Source: Paenalkalicoccus suaedae
GTDB taxonomy: Bacteria; Bacillota; Bacilli; Bacillales; Salisediminibacteriaceae
Direction of reading: 5' to 3'
NCBI RefSeq assembly: GCF_006965545.2
Contig: NZ_CP041372.2
Span: 1,240,001 to 1,304,000 of the forward strand
DNA length: 64,000 bases
Below the pieces are notes generated by a model. It was not told the origin of the DNA and ran no database searches. It saw nothing but the letters and a program-made list of their open reading frames with translations. Each line of letters starts with the position of its first letter. Within the stretch, counting starts at the first letter, position 1. The position numbers and the translations under genes were made by a program. Below are positions 15,606 to 23,934 of this stretch, one piece after another.

Positions 15606-17246
15606 TTAATGTGGTCTGTTTTTACTGATCCACTTATGGTGACGAATCAGGAAGACGAATAAAGTGCTTATGCTTACAACGGTTAAACCGGTTGAGCCGT
15701 AAATGAGTGTTTCCTGTGCAAGAAGAATAGAGATAAATAGCATAAACAGCGATAACCCTGTAAAGAGACCACTAAAGGTTAAGATGAGCAAATAGCGCTG
15801 ATTAGAAAATGAATGGAACTGGCGTCTTTCTTCTGATCGAAGAGCAGACTTTGGTGATTCTAAGTATTCATTCATATTACGCGGAAGAGAGAGAAGTGGT
15901 TTTACCGAATCTTTTAAGACTTGGAGCCTGATATCTTCTTCCGAATTATCTGCTTCATCTAACCATTCTAGAACAACAGGTTTGCCAAGTTCGATAAAAT
16001 CAATATCCGGGTCAATGATGGTTAACACCCCTAGACCAATAGAAGCGGCTCTCCCTAAAAAGGCAAATTCAACTGGGAGTTGAATAGGCTGCTCTCGGAC
16101 CAAAGCCTGTAAATCCTCGAAGATTTCCTCGACGAGCTTTTGGTCCATGGTCGAGATATCTTGAGAAAGGTATAAATCGACGGATTCTCTTAAAATCTGT
16201 TCAAGCTTATATTTATTCGCATTCGGTAATAAAAAGCCGAGCTCCTGTAATTGATCGATAACGAGCTTATAGTCATCAAGAACGAAGCCTTGTAGCATTC
16301 GTCTGATTTTTGCAGAATCGCCGCGTGATATATAACCGATCATGCCAAAATCGAGAATGACGATGGTGCCATCAGCTTTAATTAATATGTTGCCTTGGTG
16401 TGGATCAGCGTGAAAGGCGCCTTGATCAAGTAATTGATCAATGAAAAATTGAAAGACGCTGGCAGCTGTTTTTTTACGGTCAATTCCATGTTGCTTCATA
16501 AACGAGATATCTGTTACTTTACGCCCTTCAATCCATTCCATGACAAGTACTTTACTTGTACAGTATTCTTCGTAAAACTGCGGGATGTAATAAGCATCCG
16601 TTCCAGAAAAACGTTGCTGAAAGCTTTGAGCATTTTTACGTTCCTTTGTATAATCAAGCTCATCCCCAACGATGGATACAACCTCACGATACAAAGCTTT
16701 CGTATCAATCTCTTTACCAAACTTCGTGAATTTATCGGTAATGAATAAAACAATACGAAGCGCTTTAAAATCTGTCTGTACGATAGACGCAACGCGGTGG
16801 CGCTGTATTTTAATAGCAACCTCCTGACCATTGCGCATTCGTGCCTGAAAGACTTCCCCAATTGAGGCAGATGCGACAGGTTTATCACTTACCCATTCTA
16901 AGTAGTTATAAATGTCTTGGCCCCATTCTTCCTCTAAAATTCCTAATGAGATATCGGAGGAGACTGGGGGAACTTGGTCAATTAAATCTGCAAGCTCTTT
17001 TAAAAAGATCTCTGGCATAATGTCGGCGCGAGTACTTAAAAATTGCCCGACTTTTATCATTAAGCCTTCAAGCTTCAAGGCAACCTTTCGATATTCGATC
17101 GCCTGCTTTTGTAAGAGCTTCTCCCACTTTTCTTGGGTAGGAGAGTCCCACGTCTTGTGTCGCTTATTAAAAATATATAGCTGGAGTACAAATTTGATGA
17201 ACATCTTTACGATAATAAAGATGCGATAAAGCGAGTTGTATTTCAT
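15606..17246 (-). CDS. AarF/ABC1/UbiB family atypical kinase
   Basis: 546 aa. UbiB-fold protein: the KxGQ motif region appears as LMIKVGQFLSTRADIMP near residue 62, the ATP-binding lysine in VAIKIQRH, the catalytic-loop HADPHQGNILI and the metal-binding ILDFGMIGYIS. Two C-terminal transmembrane helices (about 490-535) anchor it to the membrane. UbiB proteins support ubiquinone or lipid metabolism through ATPase activity; Bacillus makes menaquinone and the role there is unclear. The start follows AAGAAGGGG. First gene of an operon with the phasin-like gene. Confidence 0.9.
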   Translation of the reverse strand: MKYNSLYRIFIIVKMFIKFVLQLYIFNKRHKTWDSPTQEKWEKLLQKQAIEYRKVALKLEGLMIKVGQFLSTRADIMPEIFLKELADLIDQVPPVSSDISLGILEEEWGQDIYNYLEWVSDKPVASASIGEVFQARMRNGQEVAIKIQRHRVASIVQTDFKALRIVLFITDKFTKFGKEIDTKALYREVVSIVGDELDYTKERKNAQSFQQRFSGTDAYYIPQFYEEYCTSKVLVMEWIEGRKVTDISFMKQHGIDRKKTAASVFQFFIDQLLDQGAFHADPHQGNILIKADGTIVILDFGMIGYISRGDSAKIRRMLQGFVLDDYKLVIDQLQELGFLLPNANKYKLEQILRESVDLYLSQDISTMDQKLVEEIFEDLQALVREQPIQLPVEFAFLGRAASIGLGVLTIIDPDIDFIELGKPVVLEWLDEADNSEEDIRLQVLKDSVKPLLSLPRNMNEYLESPKSALRSEERRQFHSFSNQRYLLILTFSGLFTGLSLFMLFISILLAQETLIYGSTGLTVVSISTLFVFLIRHHKWISKNRPH

Positions 17247-17329
17247 GCGTACCCCTTCTTTCTTAAATGACTACATGACATGATTTTACAGAAAAATCAG
17301 CAGAATTGAAAGGAAAGAGAAATAAACAT

Positions 17330-17359
17330 TTGACTATTAGATAAACAAAAGTTTATAAT
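17330..17359 (+). promoter_or_regulatory. Sigma-A promoter of psuK-psuG
   Basis: TTGACT (17330-17335), 18-nt spacer, perfect TATAAT (17354-17359), 24 nt before the GTG start codon. Confidence 0.7.
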
Positions 17360-17383
17360 TTCCGTAAAGGTAGGTGACAGCAT

Positions 17384-18445
17384 GTGAATAAGAAGGAAAC
17401 ACAGCTATTGGCACTGATACAACAAAACCCATATATTTCTCAGCAAGAGCTCGCAGATCAGCTAGATTTGTCGAGATCTGCCGTAGCTGGATACATCTCT
17501 AATTTAATGAAGGACGGGGTTATTTTAGGAAAAGCATACGTCCTCAATAAATTACCAACAGTCCTTTGTATTGGAGGAGCTAACTTAGATAGAAAGCTTC
17601 ATGTGAAAGGCGCATTTCAGTGGGAGGACTCTAACCCTGTTTTTGGCACAGAAAGCTATGGGGGAGTTGCTCGTAATATTGCAGAAAACTTAGCTAAGCT
17701 ACAAGTAGAGACGGCTTTATTTACGACGATTGGTATGGAAAGTAGCGGTCAGGAAATGCTGCGGTCTTTGAAGAATGTCGATACGTCTGCTTCTATTCAT
17801 GTTGCTGGTCGAAACACTGGTACTTACACAGCCGTGTTAAATGAACAAAATGAGCTTATGTTTGCGCTCGCTGAAATGGATATTTACGATACGCTGACGC
17901 TCGCGATGGTAAAGCAACATCAGCATAAGCTGCGGCAGGCTTCTATTATTGTCATGGATACAAACTTTTCGAAAGAGGTTTTAGAAGAGGTAGTGAAGCA
18001 AAAACAAGCGAACCAACAACTCGTTATCGTGCCGGTATCCGCTAAAAAAATGGATCGATTGCCGGATAGCTTGCATGGCATTACAACGATGATTTTAAAT
18101 CGTACAGAGCTTCAAACGATCTCGGAAGGCAACTCGTTAGAGGAGCACGCATATCACTTACGCGAGCAAGGTGTAGAAAACGTGATCGTAACATTAGGTC
18201 GAGAGGGTGTTGCATACTTTTCTGCCAATGAATCGGGTACGCTCGAAGCTATTGAGGTAGATGTTGTGGACGTGACAGGAGCGGGCGACGCGTTTAGCTC
18301 AGGAGTCGTGTTTGAAATGCTACGTCAGTCGTCGCTTGAGGCAGCATGTCGAGCTGGACTAATGGTTGCTAGTGAGACATTAAAAACGGACACAACAGTT
18401 GCAGACCACATTACAAGAGAGCTATTAGAAGGGGTGGAAGAATGA
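17384..18445 (+). CDS. psuK: Pseudouridine kinase, PfkB family, with N-terminal winged helix
   Basis: 353 aa. Residues 1-50 form a helix-turn-helix ([33 protein letters not shown]). The remainder is a PfkB sugar kinase: [15 protein letters not shown] substrate loop, and the ATP/anion-hole motif [13 protein letters not shown] near residue 300. With psuG directly downstream (4-nt overlap) it should phosphorylate pseudouridine to pseudouridine 5'-phosphate. The HTH suggests it also acts as an autoregulator. The start is GTG with AAAGGTAGGTGA upstream; the overlapping ATG is followed at once by a stop. Confidence 0.88.
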   Translation: MNKKETQLLALIQQNPYISQQELADQLDLSRSAVAGYISNLMKDGVILGKAYVLNKLPTVLCIGGANLDRKLHVKGAFQWEDSNPVFGTESYGGVARNIAENLAKLQVETALFTTIGMESSGQEMLRSLKNVDTSASIHVAGRNTGTYTAVLNEQNELMFALAEMDIYDTLTLAMVKQHQHKLRQASIIVMDTNFSKEVLEEVVKQKQANQQLVIVPVSAKKMDRLPDSLHGITTMILNRTELQTISEGNSLEEHAYHLREQGVENVIVTLGREGVAYFSANESGTLEAIEVDVVDVTGAGDAFSSGVVFEMLRQSSLEAACRAGLMVASETLKTDTTVADHITRELLEGVEE

Positions 18446-19356
18446 TGGAGAAATACGTCAAATATTCAGAAGAAGTAAAGCAGGCAATGGAGGCTGGCAA
18501 GCCAATCGTCGCGTTAGAATCAACGATTATCTCACACGGGATGCCGTACCCACAAAACGTGGAGATGGCAACGACAGTTGAGCGAATCATTCGGGACAAC
18601 GGCGCAGTTCCTGCCACGATTGCGATTATGGATGGCAACATTTTAATCGGCTTATCTGAAGAGGAGCTTGAGAGATTGGCTACGGCTAAAGATGTGAAAA
18701 AGGTAAGTAGACGCGACTTAGCGTCTGTAGTAGCTGATGGGTCAATCGGCGCAACAACGGTTGCTGCAACAATGATTTGCGCGGAGATCGCAAACATTGC
18801 GGTATTTGTAACGGGTGGTATCGGTGGCGTGCACCGCGGTGCGGAGACTACGATGGACATTTCGGCTGATCTGCAGGAGCTTGCTCAGACAAATGTTGCT
18901 GTCGTGTGTGCCGGTGCAAAGTCAATTTTAGATATTGGCCTAACCCTTGAGTATTTAGAAACAAATGGTGTACCTGTAATCGGCTATCAGTCGGAGGCAT
19001 TCCCTGCGTTTTATAACAGAGACAGCGGTTTTGGAGTAGACATTCATGCAACGGATGCTGAGGCTGTAGCTTCAACGATGAAAGTGAAGTGGGATCTTGA
19101 GCTTGATGGAGGTATTGTTGTTGCGAATCCTGTACCTGAGGAGAGTGAGCTCAAGAAAGAATACATGGATGGTATTCTAGAACAAGCACTTCGTGAAGCG
19201 GATGAGCAAGGGGTAAAGGGAAAAGATACAACACCATTTTTACTTGCTAGATTAAAAGAAATCAGTGAAGGGGAGACGTTAAAGACGAATATCGCACTCG
19301 TCTACCACAATGCGAAAGTTGGCGCAGAAATCGCTGTTGCTTATAATAGAAAGTAA
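18442..19356 (+). CDS. psuG: Pseudouridine-5'-phosphate glycosidase
   Basis: 304 aa cytosolic enzyme that splits pseudouridine 5'-phosphate into uracil and ribose 5-phosphate, the second step of C-nucleoside salvage. Family blocks are intact: [16 protein letters not shown] near residue 20, [12 protein letters not shown] near 108, [13 protein letters not shown] near 125, GAKSILDIG near 155 and [14 protein letters not shown] near 195. Start ATG overlaps the psuK stop by 4 nt (translational coupling). Followed by a bidirectional terminator. No dedicated pseudouridine transporter is seen beside it. Confidence 0.94.
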   Translation: MMEKYVKYSEEVKQAMEAGKPIVALESTIISHGMPYPQNVEMATTVERIIRDNGAVPATIAIMDGNILIGLSEEELERLATAKDVKKVSRRDLASVVADGSIGATTVAATMICAEIANIAVFVTGGIGGVHRGAETTMDISADLQELAQTNVAVVCAGAKSILDIGLTLEYLETNGVPVIGYQSEAFPAFYNRDSGFGVDIHATDAEAVASTMKVKWDLELDGGIVVANPVPEESELKKEYMDGILEQALREADEQGVKGKDTTPFLLARLKEISEGETLKTNIALVYHNAKVGAEIAVAYNRK

Positions 19357-19359
19357 GAG

Positions 19360-19407
19360 AAAAGCACGTGCTAGGGAGTGAATACACTTCCTTTGCACGT
19401 GCTTTTT
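19360..19407. terminator. Bidirectional terminator between psuG and sbtA-like gene
   Basis: AAAAGCACGTGC...GCACGTGCTTTTT, 12-bp arms, T tracts both ways. Confidence 0.88.
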
Positions 19408-19408
19408 G

Positions 19409-20368
19409 TTAGCCAGCGACAATTTTTATGAAGACTGGGATTCCTATTAACAGATTAAATGGGAAGGTGACTGCTAGAGCCATTGTTAAGTAAAAGGATG
19501 GCTTAACGTCTGGCACAGATGCCTGAAGCATAGCTGGGGCAGCGATATAGGAGCCACTTGCAGCTAGAGCCATGAGCAATATCGTACCTCCATCGGATAA
19601 CCCCGTAAGCCCAGCTGCGACATATCCAAAGAATCCACCAATGATAGGAAATAAAACGCCTGCTATCACCAATTTAAGTCCGTATTCTTTAATACTGTGA
19701 AGATGACTACCAACTTTTAACCCAAGTCCAAGCAGGAAAATAAGTAAGACTCCAGGGAATAAATCAATAAAAAATGGTTCTAGAGTAGCTGGATTTGGAG
19801 CGGCAAAACCAGCTACGAGACCAGCTAATAAAAGCAGAATACTTTTTGACATCACGCTCTCAAGCATGACGGAGCTCACTGATGACTGGGGAACGATGCC
19901 GAGAACCACTTGTTGCTTCAAGCTTTGGTAAAGAAGCAGAGCCACAACAAGTCCTGGGATTTCCATAATGACAACGAGAGTGGTCATATACGGCTCATAG
20001 ATTATCCCAATCGTTTCGAGCTGAGCAGCGGCTGCAGCAAAGGTTACTAACGATACAGAACCGAATGTTGCGGCCATAGCAATTCGCTCTTCTAGTTGAA
20101 ATTTTAGTAGGCGACCTATTAAGTAGCCAACAAGCGGTAATAAAATGCCTAGTGTAAGAGCGGCGGTTAATGGCCCGGATAAATCCGCCCACGTTACAGT
20201 AGATAGCCCAATCCCTCCTTTGATTCCAATTGCGAGTAGTAAATAGATATTTAGGGCGATACTTAAGGATTCGGGAATTTTTATATTTGAATTCCCAAGC
20301 GCTGCAATCACTCCCACGATAAAAAGAATAACAGGTGGGCTTGTCAGCATAAATAGTACCATTTCCAT
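19409..20368 (-). CDS. sbtA: SbtA-like sodium-dependent bicarbonate transporter
   Basis: 319 aa, about ten hydrophobic segments, matching the SbtA family (PF05982): inner repeats with IAALGNSNIKIPESLS near the start, GIKGGIGLS, and the mirrored GLGLKVGSHL plus ALAASGSYIAAPAM in the second half. SbtA imports bicarbonate with sodium in cyanobacteria; Bacillus homologues are presumed to do the same. No SbtB-type PII gene is next to it. AGGAGGAGA lies 7 nt before the ATG at 20368. The gene is reached only by reading through an intrinsic terminator (20394-20424), implying attenuation control. The DUF2294 gene lies upstream. Confidence 0.85.
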   Translation of the reverse strand: MEMVLFMLTSPPVILFIVGVIAALGNSNIKIPESLSIALNIYLLLAIGIKGGIGLSTVTWADLSGPLTAALTLGILLPLVGYLIGRLLKFQLEERIAMAATFGSVSLVTFAAAAAQLETIGIIYEPYMTTLVVIMEIPGLVVALLLYQSLKQQVVLGIVPQSSVSSVMLESVMSKSILLLLAGLVAGFAAPNPATLEPFFIDLFPGVLLIFLLGLGLKVGSHLHSIKEYGLKLVIAGVLFPIIGGFFGYVAAGLTGLSDGGTILLMALAASGSYIAAPAMLQASVPDVKPSFYLTMALAVTFPFNLLIGIPVFIKIVAG

Positions 20369-20393
20369 GTCACATTCTCCTCCTACGAACGAC

Positions 20394-20572
20394 AAAAAGC
20401 GCACACTCAAAAAAGAGTATGCGCTGTATGCAGATGGCTCGAGCTATCTCGCTCCATCAAAGCCGACAAATCGCCGATTAAGTTAGTTTTTAATAGGTAG
20501 CTCCGTACCTTTTGGGATATGCTGGATTTCCACATGTGGCTCTCCGTGCATCTGTAAAGGCAGTTTCTACTA
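20394..20572 (-). ncRNA. Structured 5' leader of sbtA-like gene, candidate riboswitch with terminator
   Basis: From the predicted start near 20572 the RNA can close a helix CAGATG (20549-20554) with CATCTG (20431-20436); the latter also forms the foot of a second hairpin (20433-20458, GATGG/CCATC with inner CGAG/CTCG), so the two are exclusive. Next comes an intrinsic terminator (20394-20424): GCGCATACTC-t6-GAGTGTGCGC-TTTTT. The internal GGTACGGAGCTACC recalls the GGUACGGAGGAACC part of ydaO-type (c-di-AMP) riboswitches, but the rest does not align by eye, so I leave the class open. Confidence 0.55.
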
Positions 20573-20577
20573 AGGAT

Positions 20578-20607
20578 ATTATTTGCTATTGGACGTACAT
20601 TTGTCAA
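20578..20607 (-). promoter_or_regulatory. Sigma-A promoter of the sbtA leader
   Basis: Perfect TTGACA (20602-20607), 18-nt spacer, AATAAT (20578-20583) on the minus strand, within the gap after the DUF2294 gene. Confidence 0.7.
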
Positions 20608-20620
20608 CTGAAATAGTGAT

Positions 20621-20980
20621 TTATTCTGCGTTCCAAGGTGCATCGAATTTAAAAACGAGGAGTCGCTCGCCGGTTTTTGTGCTTATATCCGTGTGTAGCG
20701 AGGTCAGTTTTCTTTTAAATGTCTCTTCAACCATAGCTTCTAGCTGAGGGCGTCCAGATTCTACGAGATCATTTCTAAATTTCTTTAATTGCTCTCTGCC
20801 GGAGACCTCTTTGGCAAGGTGATATTCCGCTGGGGTTAAGACTCCGTTTAATGTGACGATTGCCATATCTCGTAGCAGATCACATTTACAGGAGAGAGAG
20901 CCTCGCCCTAAATATTCTTTTTCCCATTGAGTAACGCGAGCGCTAAACTGCATTTCTAGCTGACCTTTAGATGGATTCAT
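20621..20980 (-). CDS. DUF2294 family protein
   Basis: 119 aa soluble protein with no signal or membrane segment. The pattern matches DUF2294 (COG5609): LRDMAIVTLNGVLTPAEYHLAK near residue 37 and a C-terminal beta/charge-rich part GERLLVFKFDAPW. Function unknown. Homologues such as YbcI in B. subtilis are, as I recall, encoded beside inorganic-carbon uptake genes, and here it sits directly upstream of an SbtA-type bicarbonate transporter, which supports a link to bicarbonate use. Ribosome binding site is weak (GTTAGGGG, 9 nt away). Confidence 0.75.
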   Translation of the reverse strand: MNPSKGQLEMQFSARVTQWEKEYLGRGSLSCKCDLLRDMAIVTLNGVLTPAEYHLAKEVSGREQLKKFRNDLVESGRPQLEAMVEETFKRKLTSLHTDISTKTGERLLVFKFDAPWNAE

Positions 20981-21053
20981 TTATAGTAGCCCCTAACTCT
21001 ATTGTGATTAACTGAGCTTAATGTACGAAAAAGAGGCAGAGAAGTCAATAGTA

Positions 21054-21090
21054 TAAAAAAGGAGAAGAGCGGTCTGCTCTTCTCCTTTTA
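21054..21090 (-). terminator. Intrinsic terminator of treP
   Basis: GGAGAAGAGC-ggtct-GCTCTTCTCC with A/T flanks. Confidence 0.9.
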
Positions 21091-21108
21091 CTATTTTGTG
21101 AGAGTGTC

Positions 21109-22527
21109 CTATAGCTTTTCACGAACAACGAGTTTGCCGTAAAGAAGTGTAAGGATAATTGGTAATACGAAGGCGACGATCATTCCTAGGAAGAAGGAGA
21201 ACCAGAAGCCTGGGACGATAGAAAGAATACCTGGTAGTCCGCCGACACCGATGGATGTTGCGATAACGCCGTTATAAGCGATAAAGGCACCGGCGATGGA
21301 CGCACTAATGATAGCTGCAATAAACGGGAACTTGTAGCGAATGTTTACACCAAACATCGCGGGCTCCGTTACCCCAAGGTAAGCAGATAGTGCAGATGAT
21401 CCTGCAAGACCTTTTGTATTCTCGTTTTTAACGAGGAATAGCATAGCTAATGCAGCAGACCCTTGTGCAATATTCGATAGCGCTAGAATTGGCCATAGCG
21501 GTGTGCCGTCACCTGTTCCTGTAAGCTGAATATCAATTGCTAGGAATGCGTGGTGCATACCTGTTACAACAAGCGGCGCATAAAGAAGTCCGTAAACGAG
21601 ACCACCGATTGTCGGAATAACGCTAAACATCCACTCAAATCCTGCTGTGATACCGTTACCGATAGCAAATGTGATTGGGCCGATTACAATAAACGTGATT
21701 AAACCTGTTACTAATAGTGCAACTGGTGCAACAACTAATAGTTGAATAGCATCAGGTACACGATTGCGTAACCATAGTTCAATTTTGGCTAATACAAACG
21801 ATGCCACAAGTACTGGTAATACTTGACCTTGATAACCGATTGCTTCGACTTGTAAGCCGAATAGGTTCCAAACTGGGACCTCACCCGCTTCAGATGCCTC
21901 TGCGTATCCCCAAGCGTTCAATAGGTCCGGATGAACGAGAATTAAACCGAGGACGATACCGAGTAAATCACTACCGCCAAATCGTTTCACTGCCGACCAA
22001 CCTATTAATGCGGGTAGAAACGCGAATGCGGCGCTGGCAATGATGTTAATCATTTCAGCGAGACCTTCCCACTGTGGGTACATTTCAATTAATGATAGTT
22101 CATCGTTGAAAATTCCAGGACCAGTTAAAATATTGTTAAGTCCTAGCAGTAAACCTGCGGTTACAATGGCCGGTAAAATAGGAATGAAAATGTCTGCTAA
22201 CGTTTTAATAGCTCGTTGGAATGGATTCATCTTTTGAGATGATGCATTCTTTACATCTTGCTTAGATGACTCTGAAATAGATGTTGCTGCAATTAACTCT
22301 CTGTAGACTTGGTCGACTGTACCTTGACCAATAATGACCTGAAACTGTCCGTTCGTTGAGAAGGAGCCTTTTACGATATCGATATTTTCTAGTTTATCAG
22401 TATCGACAATGCTCTCATCCTTTAAAGAAAACCGGAGTCTAGTTACACAATGCGTGGCTTTGTCGACATTCTCTTCGCCACCAATGGCTTCGAGAATATC
22501 CTGGACTTGCTGATCGTACTTACCCAT
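21109..22527 (-). CDS. treP: PTS trehalose-specific EIIBC component
   Basis: 472 aa. EIIB domain (1-80) with the phosphorylated cysteine in ATHCVTRLRFSL (Cys27), linker, then an EIIC domain of the glucose/sucrose/trehalose family (about 105-470) with ten hydrophobic segments, GMHHAFLAIDIQLTGTGDGT near 315 and GVTEPAMFGVNIRY near 385. It imports trehalose as trehalose 6-phosphate using an EIIA from elsewhere. Assignment to trehalose is supported by two TreR-type operators in the promoter. Unusually, treA (phosphotrehalase) and treR are not adjacent. RBS AGGAGGTCATAATA precedes ATG. Confidence 0.88.
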   Translation of the reverse strand: MGKYDQQVQDILEAIGGEENVDKATHCVTRLRFSLKDESIVDTDKLENIDIVKGSFSTNGQFQVIIGQGTVDQVYRELIAATSISESSKQDVKNASSQKMNPFQRAIKTLADIFIPILPAIVTAGLLLGLNNILTGPGIFNDELSLIEMYPQWEGLAEMINIIASAAFAFLPALIGWSAVKRFGGSDLLGIVLGLILVHPDLLNAWGYAEASEAGEVPVWNLFGLQVEAIGYQGQVLPVLVASFVLAKIELWLRNRVPDAIQLLVVAPVALLVTGLITFIVIGPITFAIGNGITAGFEWMFSVIPTIGGLVYGLLYAPLVVTGMHHAFLAIDIQLTGTGDGTPLWPILALSNIAQGSAALAMLFLVKNENTKGLAGSSALSAYLGVTEPAMFGVNIRYKFPFIAAIISASIAGAFIAYNGVIATSIGVGGLPGILSIVPGFWFSFFLGMIVAFVLPIILTLLYGKLVVREKL

Positions 22528-22561
22528 TATTATGACCTCCTAAAACGGTTACATTCTATTC

Positions 22562-22630
22562 TTGTATATACAACTTAGTTGCTTATGGTGCTATTATAAG
22601 TTGTATATACAAGTATTGCAAGCGTTTTAT
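22562..22630 (-). promoter_or_regulatory. treP promoter with two TreR-type operators and a cre-like site
   Basis: On the minus strand: -35 TTGCAA (22616-22621), 17-nt spacer, -10 TATAAT (22593-22598). The perfect palindrome TTGTATATACAA occurs twice, in the spacer (22601-22612) and downstream of the start point (22562-22573), 39 bp apart; this is the B. subtilis TreR operator sequence as I know it. An 11/14 cre match (22617-22630) overlaps the -35. Confidence 0.8.
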
Positions 22631-22717
22631 TTCTAGTTATGCGTACCCTTTTTTTGGAGTTTGATAACGTGTTGATTTGAGGGGGGGTGAGGCAGCTGGG
22701 ATATGTAGATGTGGTGA

Positions 22718-22840
22718 GGTTATGAAAAAATGGATGGAGGTAATGACAGAATCGGGAACGGTAATGACAAAATGGGCAGAAGTAATGACAAAATTGGGGG
22801 CGGTTATGACGAAATGAGCGAAGGTAATGACAAAATCCAA
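22718..22840. repeat. Array 3: six TWATGA cores at exactly 21-nt spacing
   Basis: TTATGA/TAATGA starts at 22720, 22741, 22762, 22783, 22804 and 22825, a strict 21-nt step, usually within GGTAATGACAAAATS. A degenerate seventh unit (TTACGA, 22843) is 3 nt short of phase. Lies between treP and the ABC permease gene, both on the minus strand. Seven-residue repeat reading frames here lack translation signals. Confidence 0.82.
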
Positions 22841-22905
22841 AGTTACGAAGAAAATATAACAAAGACGTTGCCCCAGTATATTAGGACAACGTCTCAAACG
22901 GACTA

Positions 22906-23934
22906 TTAAGAGGCTTTTCCTCTAAACAAGAGGTTCATGGACAGAATTTTCCTCGATAAGATTAAAGAGAAAAGAAGGAAGGTTAAAAATCCAATCCAGT
23001 AGGCAATGATGCGAAGGAATGTGGATCCCCAAGGTGCAAATGCTGAGATAAATAATCCGCCTAGTAAGGAGAAACAAAGTGTAATACCGATTAGGAAAAC
23101 GATGGTAAGGCGTTTAAAAATTAAAAATTCGCCGTTGTGTTCGATTTTATTTTCTTGATATAAGTAGATACCACCAACAGTAAATAGCACAGTTAATATC
23201 CCATTAATCAAAAAGCCGATAAGACTTAGATTGGCTCCAACTACTGAATATAAGGGGGTTATATATTCTATCCAGTTCCAGTAATTAATAGAGGGCAATA
23301 TCGTTGCTATATTATTCGTTAAAAAAAAGTCATAAACGAGGGTAGAAAACCCTAGCGGAAAGAACCCAAAAATAAACGTCAGAACAATCTGCGAAATCAT
23401 TTCACCAGAAATTGTACCGATAAATAGAGCAAACGAATAGAACATAGCGAAAGCAATCAAAGGTGCTACAAAAATTTCTGTTAAAGATACTAAATCTAGT
23501 GCGTACGAGAAGGAAGAGAAATAGATTAATAAGTACGCAATAATAAAGTTGACGATAAAGCTCCCTAAAATAGCTGTCATACCTAGCGCCCATTTAGCAA
23601 GGAAGAGACTTTTACGTGAATAAGGGAGAGCGAACGTAAAGTCGTTACGTCGCGTGTTGCGCTCTAATCCAATCATGAGCGCTGCAAGAACGGTTATAAT
23701 TAATGCGATGATCACATTGTAAAGTCCAGGATAGAAAAAAATACTACTTACTTCAAAAGAACCTATTTCAAATGTATAGCCAAATGTATTTTCAGCTTCG
23801 ATAGAGCGCTCTCTCCAAGCTTGAAGCGTAAAAATCGTCTGTACCGGCATCTGCAGGACAAATATAGTAAATAGAATCCATATCATCATCCGAGATTGTT
23901 TAAAGTTTTGATACCAGAGAGCTTTTTCAAACAT
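22906..23934 (-). CDS. ABC transporter permease (YtrC/YtrD-like)
   Basis: 342 aa with about seven transmembrane segments; the loop after the second carries ERNTRRNDFTFALPYSRKSLFLAKW, typical of ABC-2 permeases of the Ytr type where coupling to the ATPase occurs. It begins 8 nt inside the end of the ATPase gene; GGAGGTG lies 7 nt before the ATG at 23934, so the N-terminus is MFEKALWYQNFKQSR. It is last in a three-gene GntR-ATPase-permease operon. Substrate unknown; the related ytr operon of B. subtilis responds to antibiotics that bind lipid II. Confidence 0.78.
   Translation of the reverse strand: MFEKALWYQNFKQSRMMIWILFTIFVLQMPVQTIFTLQAWRERSIEAENTFGYTFEIGSFEVSSIFFYPGLYNVIIALIITVLAALMIGLERNTRRNDFTFALPYSRKSLFLAKWALGMTAILGSFIVNFIIAYLLIYFSSFSYALDLVSLTEIFVAPLIAFAMFYSFALFIGTISGEMISQIVLTFIFGFFPLGFSTLVYDFFLTNNIATILPSINYWNWIEYITPLYSVVGANLSLIGFLINGILTVLFTVGGIYLYQENKIEHNGEFLIFKRLTIVFLIGITLCFSLLGGLFISAFAPWGSTFLRIIAYWIGFLTFLLFSLILSRKILSMNLLFRGKAS

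Noticed and set aside
16434-17229. Several frames antisense to the UbiB-family gene
   Set aside because: Shadows of a full-length gene with all kinase motifs.
22575-22897. Minus-strand frames with FVIT-type seven-residue repeats
   Set aside because: By-product of the TWATGA array; no ribosome binding site, and one frame runs across the treP promoter.
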